Below are positions 6,583 to 6,820 of a DNA stretch of 6,820 bases, one piece after another (position 1 is the stretch's first letter; each line of letters begins with the position of its first letter). Both the position numbers and the translations under genes were made by a program. Source of the stretch: Anaerolineae bacterium (GTDB lineage: Bacteria > Chloroflexota > Anaerolineae > Aggregatilineales > Phototrophicaceae); contig JAIOHO010000643.1 in the NCBI GenBank assembly GCA_019912905.1, positions 1 through 6,820 on the forward strand, given 5' to 3'. Below the pieces are notes generated by a model. It was given only the letters and a program-made list of their open reading frames with translations. It searched no databases and had not been told where the DNA came from.

Positions 6583-6610
6583 ATTATATCAATATTCCAC
6601 AAAAAAACAA
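6583..6610 (-). promoter_or_regulatory. Extended -10 promoter of the rpoD operon
   Basis: On the minus strand TGATATAAT (6591-6583) is a perfect -10 hexamer with the TGn extension. A weaker -35, TTGTTT, lies at 6610-6605 with a 16-bp spacer. Initiation near 6576 would give a leader of about 144 nt to the ATG at 6432. No strong second promoter was found in the rest of the leader; CATAAT near 6520 has no matching -35. Confidence 0.65.
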
Positions 6611-6631
6611 CACCCGGATTAGAGGGTCTTT

Positions 6632-6659
6632 ACAAAATAAACCGGTTTTCCTATTTTGT
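6632..6659. repeat. Imperfect palindrome: ACAAAATA/TATTTTGT arms around AAACCGGTTT
   Basis: The arms ACAAAATA (6632-6639) and TATTTTGT (6652-6659) are exact reverse complements. Between them AAACCGGTTT (6639-6648) is itself a perfect 10-bp palindrome, with its centre 2 bp off that of the arms. It lies 30 bases after the transposase stop codon and just upstream of the rpoD promoter. It may be an IS subterminal element, an operator or a weak terminator; nothing in the sequence settles which. Confidence 0.45.
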
Positions 6660-6688
6660 CAAGCGAGTCGGTGGCGAAGGGGTGCATT

Positions 6689-6820
6689 TCAGATTGGGGG
6701 CAAGTAAGCGGCCATTTGCCATAAATCATGGAAGTCGTTGCCCAAGACAGCGGCGCGGATGACCAACATCCGGTTGGCGGTGTCACGCTTCCAGCGCATC
6801 CCGGTTCCGGTGAGTCGCTG
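6689..6820 (-). CDS. Transposase C-terminus, ISKra4-like (partial, runs off right edge)
   Basis: The reading frame is open from the right edge to TGA at 6691-6689, giving 43 residues. It contains GTGMRWKRDTANRMLVIRAA and then NDFHDLW. The pattern GMRW, a short helix, LxLRA-type residues, and a terminal F/W pair after a small loop (xxFxxLW) is familiar from the C-termini of ISKra4-like transposases, which cut and rejoin IS ends. With so few residues the family is uncertain, and no catalytic residue is visible. Whether the full gene is intact cannot be judged. It is codirectional with rpoD and stops 256 bases before the rpoD start. Confidence 0.6.
   Translation of the reverse strand, partial: QRLTGTGMRWKRDTANRMLVIRAAVLGNDFHDLWQMAAYLPPI

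Larger units (their letters stand above)
6621..6820 (-). mobile_element. Probable end of an insertion sequence (transposase 3' end plus terminal region)
   Basis: The transposase C-terminus and its short AT-rich downstream region imply that one IS end lies between about 6600 and 6660. A plausible terminus is the block AGAGGGTCTTTACAAAATAA at 6621-6640, but the partner inverted repeat and target duplication lie outside the window. The left boundary given here is therefore a guess. Confidence 0.35.

Noticed and set aside
6605..6625. A terminator for the transposase gene at ACCC...GGGT followed by a T-run on the minus strand
   Set aside because: The stem is only four base pairs, so the T-run alone does not support a call; the T-run also forms the -35 region of the rpoD promoter.

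Overview
The window looks like a piece of bacterial chromosome from the Chloroflexota (Anaerolineae-like). This is inference from the gene set and protein style: a short RpoD with an acidic linker, a three-domain S1 protein, a LiaF-like two-TM protein, and a 7TM/GAF/helix-turn-helix sensor of a kind I associate with that phylum. No rRNA or marker search was possible. Every gene I can support lies on the minus strand, so the layout below runs from high to low coordinates. Three of the seven genes start with GTG (ftsK, the GNAT gene, the sensor gene).

Right edge (6820 to about 6600): the last 43 codons of a transposase (ISKra4-like) end at 6689. An AT-rich stretch follows with an imperfect palindrome (6632-6659) and probably the end of the insertion sequence. 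Next comes a roughly 255-base control region for the sigma-factor gene: an extended -10 promoter (6583-6610), a 6-6-6 inverted repeat (6529-6546) and a long untranslated leader.

Centre (6432 to 1896): four tightly packed genes form one apparent operon. They are rpoD (principal sigma factor), a LiaF-like membrane protein, a GNAT acetyltransferase and a 640-residue polytopic membrane protein with a GAF-like domain and a C-terminal helix-turn-helix. The junctions are 5 nt, a 4-nt GTGA overlap and 9 nt. At two of them the Shine-Dalgarno sequence of the next gene lies in the last codons or stop codon of the previous one, so translation is probably coupled. The sensor's C-terminal helix-turn-helix has the same hydrophobic and polar pattern as region 4 of the sigma factor in the same operon. 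That is the most interesting signal here.

Left part (1895 to 1): a 142-base gap carries a perfect consensus promoter (TTGACA, 17 bp, TATAAT) for an S1-domain RNA-binding protein gene (1753-773). A clean intrinsic terminator follows it. The T-tract of that terminator doubles as the -35 region of the next promoter, which drives a GTG-started gene running off the left edge. That gene encodes the N-terminal membrane domain of an FtsK/SpoIIIE DNA translocase.

The window is mostly core housekeeping (transcription, translation, chromosome segregation) with one unusual sensor/regulator and one IS remnant or IS end. I found no CRISPR array, tRNA, rRNA, defence system or plus-strand gene that I can support.
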